A stretch of DNA of 64,000 nucleotides from Bacteroidales bacterium (lineage in GTDB: Bacteria; Bacteroidota; Bacteroidia; Bacteroidales; Bacteroidaceae), in contig SUXQ01000009.1 in NCBI GenBank assembly GCA_015060905.1, positions 45,077 through 109,076 on the forward strand, given 5' to 3'. A program made the position numbers and the translations under genes. Below the pieces are notes generated by a model that saw nothing but the letters and a program-made list of their open reading frames with translations, was not told the origin of the DNA and ran no database searches. Shown here piece after piece: positions 51,041 through 60,043 of this stretch (position 1 is its first letter; each line of letters opens with the position of its first letter).

Positions 51041-53962
51041 ATGACGCGATATTTACGTTTATTCATACTATTTTGGGCTATTATTTCAAATAACATATAT
51101 ATTGTAGCACAAGACATCGTTATTAACGAAATAATGCCCGCAAACGTATCTTTTCTGCTCGATGGAACATATAATTACAATGGTTGGGTGGAATTATATA
51201 ATAATGGAAAAAGTAGTGTAAATCTGACCGGCTATAGTCTAACCGACGATTATAATAATCCGCGCAAATATATATTCCCCAAAAGTATAGGGAGTATTGC
51301 TCCCAAAGAATATAAAATTATATTCTTCGATAATAACGACCTTGATGCCAACAATGTAAATTTTAAACTCGATTGCGACGGAGCCTATCTTTATCTATAT
51401 TCAAACGATTCTATTCTCCAAAGTTTTGTTAATTACGGATATTCTTATCCGAATTTATCTTATGCACGCAAAAAAAACGGCTCCGGAACGTGGGCTACCT
51501 GTATAAAGCCTACACCCGGGAAAAGTAACGATAATGGTGAATATTCTGTTAAACGTTCCGAAAAACCACGCGTAAATGTTGCTCCGGGTATATACTACGG
51601 TAATTTGATTATTAAGCTCGAAAGTAGCGAAGGTAGCATCAGATATACTACGGACGGAAGCGAGCCAAACGAACGCAGCAAAGTGTGGAATAGCAATATG
51701 GCAATAAATTCAACAACAGTAATAAGGGCACGAACATACAAAAAAGGGTGTATCCCATCTGAAATATTAACATGCACCTATATTATTGATGAAAATAGAT
51801 TATTCGACCTACCGGTTGTTTCGATAGTAACCGACCCGGAGAATTTATGGAGCGACAGCCTTGGTATTTATTGTGACGGTACAAACGGCGTTACAGGCAA
51901 TGGCGTATCTTATCCTGTAAATTACAATAGAGATTGGCGTCGTCCCTGTAATGTTGAAATTTTCAATAATCCGCATGATAAATATGTTTCACAGCAATGT
52001 GATATTTCTATAGGTGGAGGATGGTCACGTTCCTACCCTTTAAAATCGCTGGAGCTAAATGCAGAAAAAAAGTATGAGGGACGAAACTCTTTCGATGTTA
52101 GACTTTTTGCACAAAAGCCATACTATCGTTTCAAAAGCCTTACTCTGCGTAACAGTGGAAACGATTTTTATAATTCAATGTTCTCTGATGCTATGCAACA
52201 GCATCTTTATGCAGGCAACGTTGATATTGATTATCTTGCTTATCAACCGGTTGTGCATTTTATCAATGGGGAATATTATGGAATTATAAACATACGCGAA
52301 CGTTCCAATCATCACCATGTTAATAGTAACTGGGGGTACGATAAAGAGAATTTAGATTTTGCGTATAATTCGGCTGATGGTAATGATATGTTGGGCGACA
52401 AAGTTGCGCTTAATGAACTTGATAATCTTGTAGGTAAAGGTGATTACTCTGCATCGCAATTCCGGAAGATAAATAATCTGCTTGATGTTGATGAGTATAT
52501 TAACTATATTGTCATACAGAGTTTTTCGGCAAATACCGACTGGATGAGCAATAATGTTAAATTCTACCGCAGTCGCGACGAAGGGCGTTTCCGCTGGATA
52601 CTCTTCGACCTTGATCATGGCTTCAACAATCTCAATTACAATCAATTTACTGCTACCGACCGTTCGGGACTTACAAATAAAAATGCATATACGGGAAAAT
52701 TGTTTCAAGGGTTGAAGAATAATCCTAATTTCCGCGATAAATTCATTGACCATGCTACTGCCATCATAGGCGGAATTATGCGTGAGGAGCGTTTCAATGC
52801 TATTATTGACAGTATTGCAGGGCTTATCACTCAGGAAATTCCGTATCATCGCAAGCGTTGGGGAAACAGCTACGACATAACCGGGTATGCCAATAGTTTT
52901 AAGAACTATGCAAATAAACGAAGAGAGGTATATGCTTCGCAGGTTGCATCATACTTTTCTCTTGGCGAGCCTTTAGAGATAAGCATAAAGCCTACAGTAA
53001 AAACTGCGCTCTACATTAATGGAGTAGAGGTTCCAACAGGAGTGTTCGAGGGTTATATGCATAAAGGGCGTGGTTATACTCTTTCGGTGGATGTTCCTTA
53101 TGGCTATAAGTTCAAGGAGTGGAACATTGCTCCTATGGACCCTGACCAGCCGATAGAGAATATATTGGAAAAAATAAATAAAAGAAAAACTCAAATTGAA
53201 ATAGAATTTGGAAGTATTTCTTATAATTTTGTTCCGACATTTGAAAGATTGGATTCTCTTTATGACCATCTTGTTCCTGCGGTGCGCATAAATGAGCTGG
53301 GAGCGAACAAAGAAATTACATATAATGATTATTTCAAAAAGAGTGATTGGGTTGAACTTTATAACCGAACTGACTCTGTTTTTGATATTGCCGGACTTTA
53401 TATAAGCAACAATGAGGAGAATCCTCGTTTGTATAAAATTCCCGATAATTTAGGTAAAAAGAGCTGTATTGAGCCGCATGGTTTTTGTGTGCTTTGGGCC
53501 GATGAAGAGCTTGATAGGCGTGAGTTTCATCTTCCATTTAAACTTCCTTCGTCGGGTGGCAGGCTGATATTAAGTGCGTATGATGAGTCGGACACTGTTC
53601 TTTTGTGGCGCGATGAAATTGAATATCGTTCGCACAATGATGACCGGAGTTTCGGACGCTATCCTAACGGTAGTGATAAACTGCACGTATTGCATCATCC
53701 GACCCCGTGCTTCACTAACCTTTACAGCAGCTATAATACACTTATTTGCAACGACACAATTACAGGCTATCAGATAAATGAGGTAATAACTGATATTATG
53801 AATGTTGATGAAGAGGTTGCCGAGGTTGTGGAAGTTAAATACTATAATCTTTCGGGACTTTATGTCGGCAATATATTTGAAGAGTTGCCACAAGGCATTT
53901 ATATACGTCGCATTCTTTTTGACAACAATAAAGTGAAAAGCGAAAAGATTATTAAGAGGTAA
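51041..53962 (+). CDS. Secreted CotH-kinase / lamin-tail domain protein
   Basis: This 973-residue protein starts at ATG 51041 with a signal peptide (about 1-24, ending VAQ). Domains in order: a lamin-tail domain (about 26-165, INEIMPANVSFLLDG, GWVELYNNG), a chitobiase-type C-terminal module (about 180-245, SIRYTTDGSEPN), and a CotH kinase-like domain (about 250-620). The last contains NNVKFYRSRDEGRFRWILFD followed by LDHGF. A second lamin-tail domain is at about 750-890 (VRINELGANKEI, DWVELYNRTD), and a type IX-like tail ends the protein (YYNLSGLYVGN, QGIYIRR). CotH relatives phosphorylate proteins on the cell surface; activity here is inferred. It is monocistronic and ends at 53979-54030. 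Confidence 0.88.
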   Translation: MTRYLRLFILFWAIISNNIYIVAQDIVINEIMPANVSFLLDGTYNYNGWVELYNNGKSSVNLTGYSLTDDYNNPRKYIFPKSIGSIAPKEYKIIFFDNNDLDANNVNFKLDCDGAYLYLYSNDSILQSFVNYGYSYPNLSYARKKNGSGTWATCIKPTPGKSNDNGEYSVKRSEKPRVNVAPGIYYGNLIIKLESSEGSIRYTTDGSEPNERSKVWNSNMAINSTTVIRARTYKKGCIPSEILTCTYIIDENRLFDLPVVSIVTDPENLWSDSLGIYCDGTNGVTGNGVSYPVNYNRDWRRPCNVEIFNNPHDKYVSQQCDISIGGGWSRSYPLKSLELNAEKKYEGRNSFDVRLFAQKPYYRFKSLTLRNSGNDFYNSMFSDAMQQHLYAGNVDIDYLAYQPVVHFINGEYYGIINIRERSNHHHVNSNWGYDKENLDFAYNSADGNDMLGDKVALNELDNLVGKGDYSASQFRKINNLLDVDEYINYIVIQSFSANTDWMSNNVKFYRSRDEGRFRWILFDLDHGFNNLNYNQFTATDRSGLTNKNAYTGKLFQGLKNNPNFRDKFIDHATAIIGGIMREERFNAIIDSIAGLITQEIPYHRKRWGNSYDITGYANSFKNYANKRREVYASQVASYFSLGEPLEISIKPTVKTALYINGVEVPTGVFEGYMHKGRGYTLSVDVPYGYKFKEWNIAPMDPDQPIENILEKINKRKTQIEIEFGSISYNFVPTFERLDSLYDHLVPAVRINELGANKEITYNDYFKKSDWVELYNRTDSVFDIAGLYISNNEENPRLYKIPDNLGKKSCIEPHGFCVLWADEELDRREFHLPFKLPSSGGRLILSAYDESDTVLLWRDEIEYRSHNDDRSFGRYPNGSDKLHVLHHPTPCFTNLYSSYNTLICNDTITGYQINEVITDIMNVDEEVAEVVEVKYYNLSGLYVGNIFEELPQGIYIRRILFDNNKVKSEKIIKR

Positions 53963-53978
53963 AATGTAAATAATCACT

Positions 53979-54030
53979 TTATAGCAATAGAGTCAAGCAG
54001 TTGATTATCTGCTTGACTCTATTGCTATAA
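53979..54030. terminator. Bidirectional terminator between CotH and ferritin genes
   Basis: A 22-bp perfect stem (53979-54000 with 54009-54030) around an 8-base loop. It overlaps the ferritin stop codon (54025-54027) and serves both convergent genes. Confidence 0.88.
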
Positions 54031-54513
54031 TTTACGCTCTCCCAATTCTTTGTCGAGCAAGGAAATAATATCTTTGTCGTCTTGTGCTGCATCAAATACC
54101 ATTATCATGCTTCTGGAAATATTTTCCTCTTTATGTTGCTCCTTCGCAAACTTCGCCAGAAAATCAATAGTGGCTTGGTCTTCTTTTTCCTGAGCAAAGA
54201 TTGCCGTTGTATGTATTGATTTAGAGATTTTTTTGTCGTGTTCTAATTTGTGCTTGAACATTTCCAACGGGGAATCCCATTCGGTTGGTACTCCTTCTAT
54301 TGGGTACAGGTAAACTTTGCTGTTTATCGAATCTAAATGATCTATTAATTTCTTTGCATCGGATAACTCTTTCTGATGTTGTATATAAAACCAATGTGCT
54401 ACCCCTTTAAGACCTTTTGAACTTGCATTTACTGACATTGATAAAAATAGATACGCCGACCATAATTCTATATTTATTTGGGCGTTGATTGTGTCGTTCA
54501 GACTTGATTCCAT
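54025..54513 (-). CDS. ftnA: Ferritin
   Basis: This 162-residue protein is a bacterial non-haem ferritin. Ferroxidase ligands are spread over QINIELWSAYLFLSM (Glu about 17), WFYIQHQKELSDAKKLIDH (Glu about 50, His about 53) and FAQEKEDQATIDFL with KFAKEQHKEEN (about 94 and 127-130). It stores iron as a mineral in a 24-subunit shell. It is monocistronic with a TATATTTG promoter at 54563-54570. With the Dps-like protein and the FetAB-type exporter elsewhere in the window, it points to active iron management. Confidence 0.94.
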   Translation of the reverse strand: MESSLNDTINAQINIELWSAYLFLSMSVNASSKGLKGVAHWFYIQHQKELSDAKKLIDHLDSINSKVYLYPIEGVPTEWDSPLEMFKHKLEHDKKISKSIHTTAIFAQEKEDQATIDFLAKFAKEQHKEENISRSMIMVFDAAQDDKDIISLLDKELGERKL

Positions 54514-54562
54514 AATTTCATTTTATTTTGTTCCGAGTCTCTTCCTAATATCAGGAATTATA

Positions 54563-54570
54563 CAAATATA
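54563..54570 (-). promoter_or_regulatory. -7 promoter element of ferritin
   Basis: Minus strand TATATTTG, perfect consensus, 49 bases before the ferritin start codon. Confidence 0.65.
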
Positions 54571-54682
54571 GCATTCGGATTGTAGTGATTAAAAGAGTTA
54601 AGATTGTATTTTACTTCTGTTTTTATTTTTTTTAACTATAGCTTCCCGCTTTTTAATAATATTGAATGAAAAATTTGTTTTT

Positions 54683-54690
54683 TATATTTG
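54683..54690 (+). promoter_or_regulatory. -7 promoter element of the nitroreductase gene
   Basis: TATATTTG, perfect consensus, with TTG 18 bases upstream (54662-54664). It overlaps an in-frame alternative start at 54688, so ATG 54712 is used. Confidence 0.6.
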
Positions 54691-54711
54691 TTTACAGTGA
54701 AAAAAGAATTT

Positions 54712-55314
54712 ATGAGTGCTTGTATTGATGATTTTTTTAAGAGGCGTCGCTCTTTTTATCGTCTGAATAGGGATGTTACTGTTACAGATGACGAGTTAGT
54801 GAAGGCTGTGCATTTTGTTGTAATGCACACTCCATCGGCGTTTAATTCTCAATCGTCACGTTTGGTTTTACTTTTAGGTGAGTCGCACGAGCGTTTCTGG
54901 AATATTGTTTGCGAAAATATTTCGAGAGTTGTTTCGCATAGTGCTTTTGAGAAGAGTAGGAAAAAGATAGAAACTTCGTTTGCGAATGGTTACGGGACTG
55001 TGCTTTTCTTTGAGGATGCACTTGTTGTCGAGGAACTGAAGAAAAATTATCCTCTTTATTCGGTGGCAATTCCTGTTTATTCGCAGCATACTTCGGCTAT
55101 GCATCAATTTGCTCTGTGGCTTTTGCTGAGCGATTTTAAGCTTGGTGCTTCGTTGCAACATTATGGAGAATTGGTCGAGGAGGATGTGAAAAGGGCTTTT
55201 TCGTTGCCCGAGACGTGGCATCTTGTGGCACAAATGCCTTTTGGTAATCCTTTGGATACTCCTTCGGAAAAAAGTTTTATTCCTGTGGAGGAACGTGTGA
55301 TGGTTTTTAAATGA
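54712..55314 (+). CDS. Nitroreductase family protein
   Basis: This 200-residue protein from ATG 54712 (MSACIDDFFKRRRSFYRLNR) has the FMN-binding start RRRSFYRLNRDV (about 9-20), HTPSAFNSQSSRLVLLLG (about 39-56), YGTVLFFEDALVVEELKKNY (about 96-115), and LGASLQHYGELVEEDVKRAF (about 148-167). It matches the HBN1/YdgI-like branch of oxidoreductases of nitroaromatics or quinones. The natural substrate is unknown. It is transcribed alone and ends at the terminator 55333-55370. Confidence 0.9.
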   Translation: MSACIDDFFKRRRSFYRLNRDVTVTDDELVKAVHFVVMHTPSAFNSQSSRLVLLLGESHERFWNIVCENISRVVSHSAFEKSRKKIETSFANGYGTVLFFEDALVVEELKKNYPLYSVAIPVYSQHTSAMHQFALWLLLSDFKLGASLQHYGELVEEDVKRAFSLPETWHLVAQMPFGNPLDTPSEKSFIPVEERVMVFK

Positions 55315-55332
55315 ATAGTATATTTGTTATTG

Positions 55333-55370
55333 AAAAACTCAAACAGCTAAATGTATATGTTTGAGTTTTT
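55333..55370 (+). terminator. Terminator after the nitroreductase gene
   Basis: A 13-bp perfect stem (55333-55345 with 55358-55370), 12-base loop, then T-run. The tex promoter follows at once. Confidence 0.85.
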
Positions 55371-55374
55371 TTTC

Positions 55375-55382
55375 TATCTTTG
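55375..55382 (+). promoter_or_regulatory. -7 promoter element of tex
   Basis: TATCTTTG, perfect consensus, 24 bases before the tex ATG. Confidence 0.65.
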
Positions 55383-55406
55383 CCAAATTAATATGAATTT
55401 AATCGT

Positions 55407-57518
55407 ATGTTGGCGAATATTATTGCAAAGGACTTAGGAATAGGCTTTAAACAGGTGCAAAATACTGTGGACTTGTTGATGGATGGGGCTACTGTTCCTT
55501 TTATTGCAAGATACAGAAAAGAGGCTACAGGCTCGCTTGACGAAGTGGCTATCGGGAATATAAAAGAACTGTACGAAAAATATAGCGAATTGCAGCGTCG
55601 TAAAGAGACGGTCCTTGCTACTATCGAGGAGCAAGGGAAACTTACCGATGAGCTGAAGTTGCGTATTGTAAATTGTTTCGATGCAGTAGAATTGGAGGAT
55701 ATTTACCTTCCTTATCGTCCTAAACGTCGCACTCGTGCGACTGTTGCCCGCGAACGTGGGCTTGAGCCGCTTGCCGATATTATTTTTGCTCAACAAAAAA
55801 GGGATATTGAGGCTGTTGCCGAGAAGTTTATAAGTGACGCTGTTGCATCGGTCGAAGAGGCTGTTGCCGGGGCGTGTGACATAATTGCCGAACGTGTTTC
55901 CGAGGATGAATTTTCACGCAACGTGGTGCGTCGCTCTTTCGGACGCTACGGTGTAATAAAGTCCAAAGTCGTAAAGGGCAAAGAGGCTGATGGTATAAAA
56001 TTTGCCGATTATTATGAGGCGTCGGCGCAGGTTGCACGCGTTTCGTCGCACAGATTGCTTGCCATGATGCGTGGTGAGGAAGAGGGTGTGTTGAGACTTT
56101 CAATTTCCGTTGAGCCTGAATATATTCTGGAGCAACTTTCCCGACATTTTATAAAGTATAATTCCGCGACTCGGCAGTATATGGTTGCGGCAATAGAAGA
56201 TGGCTACAAAAGATTACTCGAGCCCTCCATAGAAAATGAAACAAAGAATGCTATAAAAGAGCGTGCCGACGATGAGGCAATTGCTGTCTTTGCCGAGAAT
56301 CTTCGACAATTGTTATTATCGGCGCCTTTGGGACAGAAGCGTGTGCTTGCTATCGACCCGGGCTTCCGCACAGGGTGTAAGGTGGTTGTTCTCGATTCGC
56401 AGGGTAACCTTGTTACCCACTCGGTAATTTACCCCCATCCGCCACAAAATAACAGAGAAGAGGCGGCTGCAATTATCGAAAAGTTTGTGAATGATTATGA
56501 TATTCAGGCTTTTGCGATAGGTAACGGAACAGCGGGACGCGAAACGGAACAATTTATCCGCCGACTGGGCTTGTCGCCGCAAATATTTGTAGTGAACGAA
56601 GATGGTGCTTCGGTATATTCCGCTTCGAGCGTGGCTCGCGAGGAGTTTCCCGACGAAGATGTTACGGTGCGTGGCGCAGTGTCTATCGGCCGACGATTGA
56701 TTGACCCACTTTCGGAACTTGTGAAAATTGAGCCGCGTTCGATAGGAGTGGGGCAGTATCAGCATAGTGTGGACCAGACAAAGTTAAAGGATAGGCTCGA
56801 CACTGTTGTCGAGAGCTGCGTGAACTTGGTTGGCGTGAATGTAAACACTGCAACTAAGCAGATTTTAACACATATTTCGGGCTTGGGTGCGGCTCTTGCC
56901 ACAAATATTGTAAATTATCGTGCCGCAAACGGAGATTTTCGCTCGCGCAAAGAGTTGCTGAAAGTGCCGCGTCTGGGCAATAAGGCTTTTGAACAGTCTG
57001 CAGGATTCTTGCGCGTCATTGGTGGCTCGGAGCCGCTTGACGCTACGGCTGTTCACCCTGAATCTTACAGCATTGTTGCAAAAATGGCCGGGGATTGTGG
57101 TGTTACTATCAATGAATTTGTGACAAATGCCGATGTGCGCTCGAAAGTGAATATAAAAAATTATGTTACCGATAGTGTAGGGCTGCCGACTTTGACGGAT
57201 ATTATGGATGCTCTGAACAAGCGTGGGCTCGACCCGCGCGAACAGGCAACGGAATTCTCTTTCGACGCATCGGTGCACGAAATTGAGGATTTAAAGCCGG
57301 GAATGGTGCTTCCGGGAATTGTCAGCAATATAACCGCATTTGGTGCATTTGTGAATATTGGCGTTCATCAGGATGGGCTTGTGCATATTTCGCAGCTTGC
57401 AAATAAGTTTGTTTCCTCGCCGGCAGATGTTGTAAAATTGGGGCAACAGGTTATTGTAAAGGTGCTGGACGTTGATTTTGCACGTAAGAGAATAAGTCTT
57501 ACTATGAAGGATGTATGA
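55407..57518 (+). CDS. tex: Tex family RNA-binding transcription protein
   Basis: This 703-residue protein has the full Tex layout. A Tex_N helical region (about 1-190, VPFIARYRKEATGSLDE at 31) is followed by a YqgF/RNase-H-like domain (about 315-440, VLAIDPGFRTGCKVVVLDSQ). Helix-hairpin-helix motifs (about 475-555, TATKQILTHISGLGAALATN and LLKVPRLGNKAFEQSAGFLR) come next, and a C-terminal S1 domain (about 632-701, GMVLPGIVSNITAFGAFVNI). Tex binds nucleic acid and influences transcription. It is followed 29 bases later by an AraC-type gene with no -7 element between, so read-through is likely. Confidence 0.95.
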   Translation: MLANIIAKDLGIGFKQVQNTVDLLMDGATVPFIARYRKEATGSLDEVAIGNIKELYEKYSELQRRKETVLATIEEQGKLTDELKLRIVNCFDAVELEDIYLPYRPKRRTRATVARERGLEPLADIIFAQQKRDIEAVAEKFISDAVASVEEAVAGACDIIAERVSEDEFSRNVVRRSFGRYGVIKSKVVKGKEADGIKFADYYEASAQVARVSSHRLLAMMRGEEEGVLRLSISVEPEYILEQLSRHFIKYNSATRQYMVAAIEDGYKRLLEPSIENETKNAIKERADDEAIAVFAENLRQLLLSAPLGQKRVLAIDPGFRTGCKVVVLDSQGNLVTHSVIYPHPPQNNREEAAAIIEKFVNDYDIQAFAIGNGTAGRETEQFIRRLGLSPQIFVVNEDGASVYSASSVAREEFPDEDVTVRGAVSIGRRLIDPLSELVKIEPRSIGVGQYQHSVDQTKLKDRLDTVVESCVNLVGVNVNTATKQILTHISGLGAALATNIVNYRAANGDFRSRKELLKVPRLGNKAFEQSAGFLRVIGGSEPLDATAVHPESYSIVAKMAGDCGVTINEFVTNADVRSKVNIKNYVTDSVGLPTLTDIMDALNKRGLDPREQATEFSFDASVHEIEDLKPGMVLPGIVSNITAFGAFVNIGVHQDGLVHISQLANKFVSSPADVVKLGQQVIVKVLDVDFARKRISLTMKDV

Positions 57519-57547
57519 TGTTTTTGTAAAAATCGAATAAAATTACT

Positions 57548-58408
57548 ATGAATCGCGCAGAAATATTTACTAAGGAAAATGCATTTTTCAAACATATACA
57601 TTATAACATAAATGCACCTAAGGTTGTAAAGTGTGAATATAGTTTACTCTTATATTGTTATTCGGGCAGTGCTATTGTCGAAATAAATTACAAAAAGCAA
57701 AATATAACTCCCCATACAACCGTCCATCTTACCTATCAGGATATACTTATGCGTGTGTATGTAAGCACCGACTTTAAGGGATATTGCATAGCTATCAATC
57801 CTGAACTTATTGTAGACAGTATTGCCCAATTTGATTTTAATTTTATTTCTACACTCAAAAGCAGAAATGTAATAAATTGGAGCGAGGAATATGCTAAATT
57901 CATACAGAATCTTTTCTCAACCATTCAGCAGTGTGAAATGCTTGGTGATGTTGATTTTACCAAAAGCACCATATTGAACCAATATAGTTGCTATATTAAA
58001 CTTTTGAAAAGCTATTTTCAGAAGTTTAATATGATGGTGGATAAAGAGAATGATGCAAATTCAAGCAAAAAGAAGTTTTTTTACTCTTTCATTCGTGAAT
58101 TATTCAATCATTATCGCCAATCGCGCGAGGTGTTTTTTTATGCTGAAAAACTTAACATCAGCAGCAACTATCTGAATGAGGTGTGTCAATCGGTGTGTGA
58201 ACATTCGGCAAAAGAGGTTATAGATTATTATCTATCCTCGCAATTGAAATTTGAACTTAATAATACGAATAAGTCCATGCAGGAACTTACCGAAGAGTAC
58301 AATTTCCCTAATCAATCCTATTTTAGCAGATATTACAAACGCATGATAGGAGAATCTCCCACAGATACAAGAAAAAATAAAAACTCAGATTCATTTATAA
58401 TTTTTTAA
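57548..58408 (+). CDS. AraC family transcriptional regulator
   Basis: This 286-residue protein has an N-terminal cupin-like sensor region (about 1-130) and a C-terminal AraC double helix-turn-helix (about 185-280). The second has FFYAEKLNISSNYLNEVCQS (about 196-215), KEVIDYYLSSQLKFEL, and the final MQELTEEYNFPNQSYFSRYY with KRMIGESPTDTRK. It should bind DNA in response to a small molecule. The downstream HELGH lipoprotein starts 10 bases after its stop, so they are one transcription unit, and it may control that lipoprotein or the symporter beyond. Confidence 0.92.
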   Translation: MNRAEIFTKENAFFKHIHYNINAPKVVKCEYSLLLYCYSGSAIVEINYKKQNITPHTTVHLTYQDILMRVYVSTDFKGYCIAINPELIVDSIAQFDFNFISTLKSRNVINWSEEYAKFIQNLFSTIQQCEMLGDVDFTKSTILNQYSCYIKLLKSYFQKFNMMVDKENDANSSKKKFFYSFIRELFNHYRQSREVFFYAEKLNISSNYLNEVCQSVCEHSAKEVIDYYLSSQLKFELNNTNKSMQELTEEYNFPNQSYFSRYYKRMIGESPTDTRKNKNSDSFIIF

Positions 58409-58418
58409 AATCACGCAG

Positions 58419-59741
58419 ATGAAGTATTTATTAAAAATTTCAGTTATTACAGCAATGGCAATATTTCTGTCTGTCGCTTGCACCGGCCGAAAAAATAGTG
58501 CAGAGTATAGTGGCAAGAAAATTTATATCCCAAAAGAGTTTGCAGATATGAATTTTAACGACACTCTTAGCAGATATTGCTATCAGCGTATGGATACAAC
58601 CTCGCCCAATATTGTCTATTTTTGGGAAAGGGGATTCGGGAACGATTTTTCACAGGCTCCCACACTCGATGGCGAGGATATGACTTTCGATTTTGAATCG
58701 ATGAAGGCTGCCGCCGAGCGTTTCTATATATATTACCGCGACACACTTAAATTCATTACTCCGGGCTCGCTTGCCGACAAATACAGAATGATGGTGATGA
58801 TAAATTACTCGAAAGAGAGTACCGCATACGGTGGTGCATACGATAATACTATCGGTGCAATATGGGTGACTCCTTCGCGTTTGCGCGAGAAGCGTTTCAA
58901 CTGTGTTGCCCACGAGCTTGGACACGCCTTTCAGGCACAGATTGCTGCCGATGGCCTGACAAGCGCAAGCGGCCCGCTGTGGGAGATTACTTCGCAATGG
59001 ATGCTTTTTCATGTTAATCCACATTGGATGACCGAGGAGAATTACCATTGGAAGAATTATATGAAAAAGACACATGTTTATCCTTTCAGCGAGGAGACAA
59101 TGTATTGCAATCCCTATCTTCCCGAATATTGGTCTACGAAGCATGGATTGGAAATTATGAGTCGTATATGGCGTAATAATACTGATGTTCACGACCCTGT
59201 ACTTATTTATCAGAGTCAGACGGGTATCGGACAAAAGGAGTTTAACGATGAGTGTTTCGATGCTGCTTTGCATTTTATCACATACGACCTTGAGAGGATT
59301 CGTCAATACGCAAGGCCTTACAGAAATAGTCACGTTGGCAAGCTCGTTGCTGTAGAGAATAAAGATAATTGCTATTCGATATCTTCGGGAATGGTGCCTC
59401 AGTGCTATGGATATAATGGTATTGAACTAAATGTTCCTGCCGGCGGAAGTGAAATTTCATTGTCTTTGTGTGGCGAAATGCCCGAAAATATAACAGGGGA
59501 ATGGAATTATGCACTACTACCTGTAAAAAATGATTCTGTTGTCGATTATAGTGCTGCTTTACGTGCACAGACAGTCGATGGCAAGGGTAAGGAAATACTT
59601 TATAAAATTCCCGAAGGTGGATTATCGCATTTGTGGTTGGTTGTAAATGCAGTACCCGACAGCCATGATTCTGAAAAAGTTGGAACTGAATGGAAATATA
59701 GTATTACACTAAATGGAACTGCCCCCAAAATTAATGAATAA
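58419..59741 (+). CDS. Lipoprotein with HELGH metallopeptidase motif (DUF6055-like)
   Basis: This 440-residue protein has a lipoprotein signal ending LSVAC (Cys21). An alpha/beta catalytic-type region contains NCVAHELGHAFQAQI (about 160-174), a zinc HExxH motif, then PLWEITSQWML (about 187-197), which offers the third, Glu ligand of a gluzincin. A C-terminal beta domain (about 305-440) follows. It resembles DUF6055 proteins of Bacteroidota that are predicted to be secreted or surface proteins; protease activity is inferred from the motif. It is in one unit with the AraC regulator. A separate promoter (59814-59821) precedes the next gene. Confidence 0.78.
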   Translation: MKYLLKISVITAMAIFLSVACTGRKNSAEYSGKKIYIPKEFADMNFNDTLSRYCYQRMDTTSPNIVYFWERGFGNDFSQAPTLDGEDMTFDFESMKAAAERFYIYYRDTLKFITPGSLADKYRMMVMINYSKESTAYGGAYDNTIGAIWVTPSRLREKRFNCVAHELGHAFQAQIAADGLTSASGPLWEITSQWMLFHVNPHWMTEENYHWKNYMKKTHVYPFSEETMYCNPYLPEYWSTKHGLEIMSRIWRNNTDVHDPVLIYQSQTGIGQKEFNDECFDAALHFITYDLERIRQYARPYRNSHVGKLVAVENKDNCYSISSGMVPQCYGYNGIELNVPAGGSEISLSLCGEMPENITGEWNYALLPVKNDSVVDYSAALRAQTVDGKGKEILYKIPEGGLSHLWLVVNAVPDSHDSEKVGTEWKYSITLNGTAPKINE

Positions 59742-59813
59742 GTGAATATTGGATAATGTTCCCTAAAAGGCATATGCATTGAACGGAATAGCGATGGTGT
59801 CGAAAAAAAGTAT

Positions 59814-59821
59814 TACCTTCG
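59814..59821 (+). promoter_or_regulatory. -7 promoter element of the microprotein-symporter unit
   Basis: TACCTTCG, a one-base variant of TAnnTTTG, 37 bases before ATG 59859. Confidence 0.5.
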
Positions 59822-59858
59822 CGCCTAAATTTAACGTTTATAATTAATTATTAAGAAT

Positions 59859-60017
59859 ATGTTTGGAATTGATGACCCGGGAATTTGGTTACCCTATTTA
59901 TTGGCATTTATTTGCTTGTTCTTCTCTGCATGGTGGGGAATTTCGCGTTGGAACAAAGATGACAAGTCCGATGCGTTTGTAAAGACGGAAGAAGAGTTTA
60001 ATACTGATGATGAATAG
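59859..60017 (+). CDS. 52-residue membrane microprotein linked to the SSS symporter
   Basis: A complete frame of 52 codons starts MFGIDDPGIWLPYLLAFICL (20 residues, entering one membrane segment) and continues FFSAWWGISRW. A short, charged acidic tail (NKDDKSDAFVKTEEEF) ends at TAG 60015-60017. One transmembrane helix is clear, flanked by Trp. It is followed after 26 bases by the sodium:solute symporter and matches the small accessory proteins encoded next to SSS symporters in many Bacteroidota. A role in symporter stability or activity is inferred. Confidence 0.8.
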   Translation: MFGIDDPGIWLPYLLAFICLFFSAWWGISRWNKDDKSDAFVKTEEEFNTDDE

Positions 60018-60043
60018 TTTATAGAATTTGAAGGATTAAGAAA

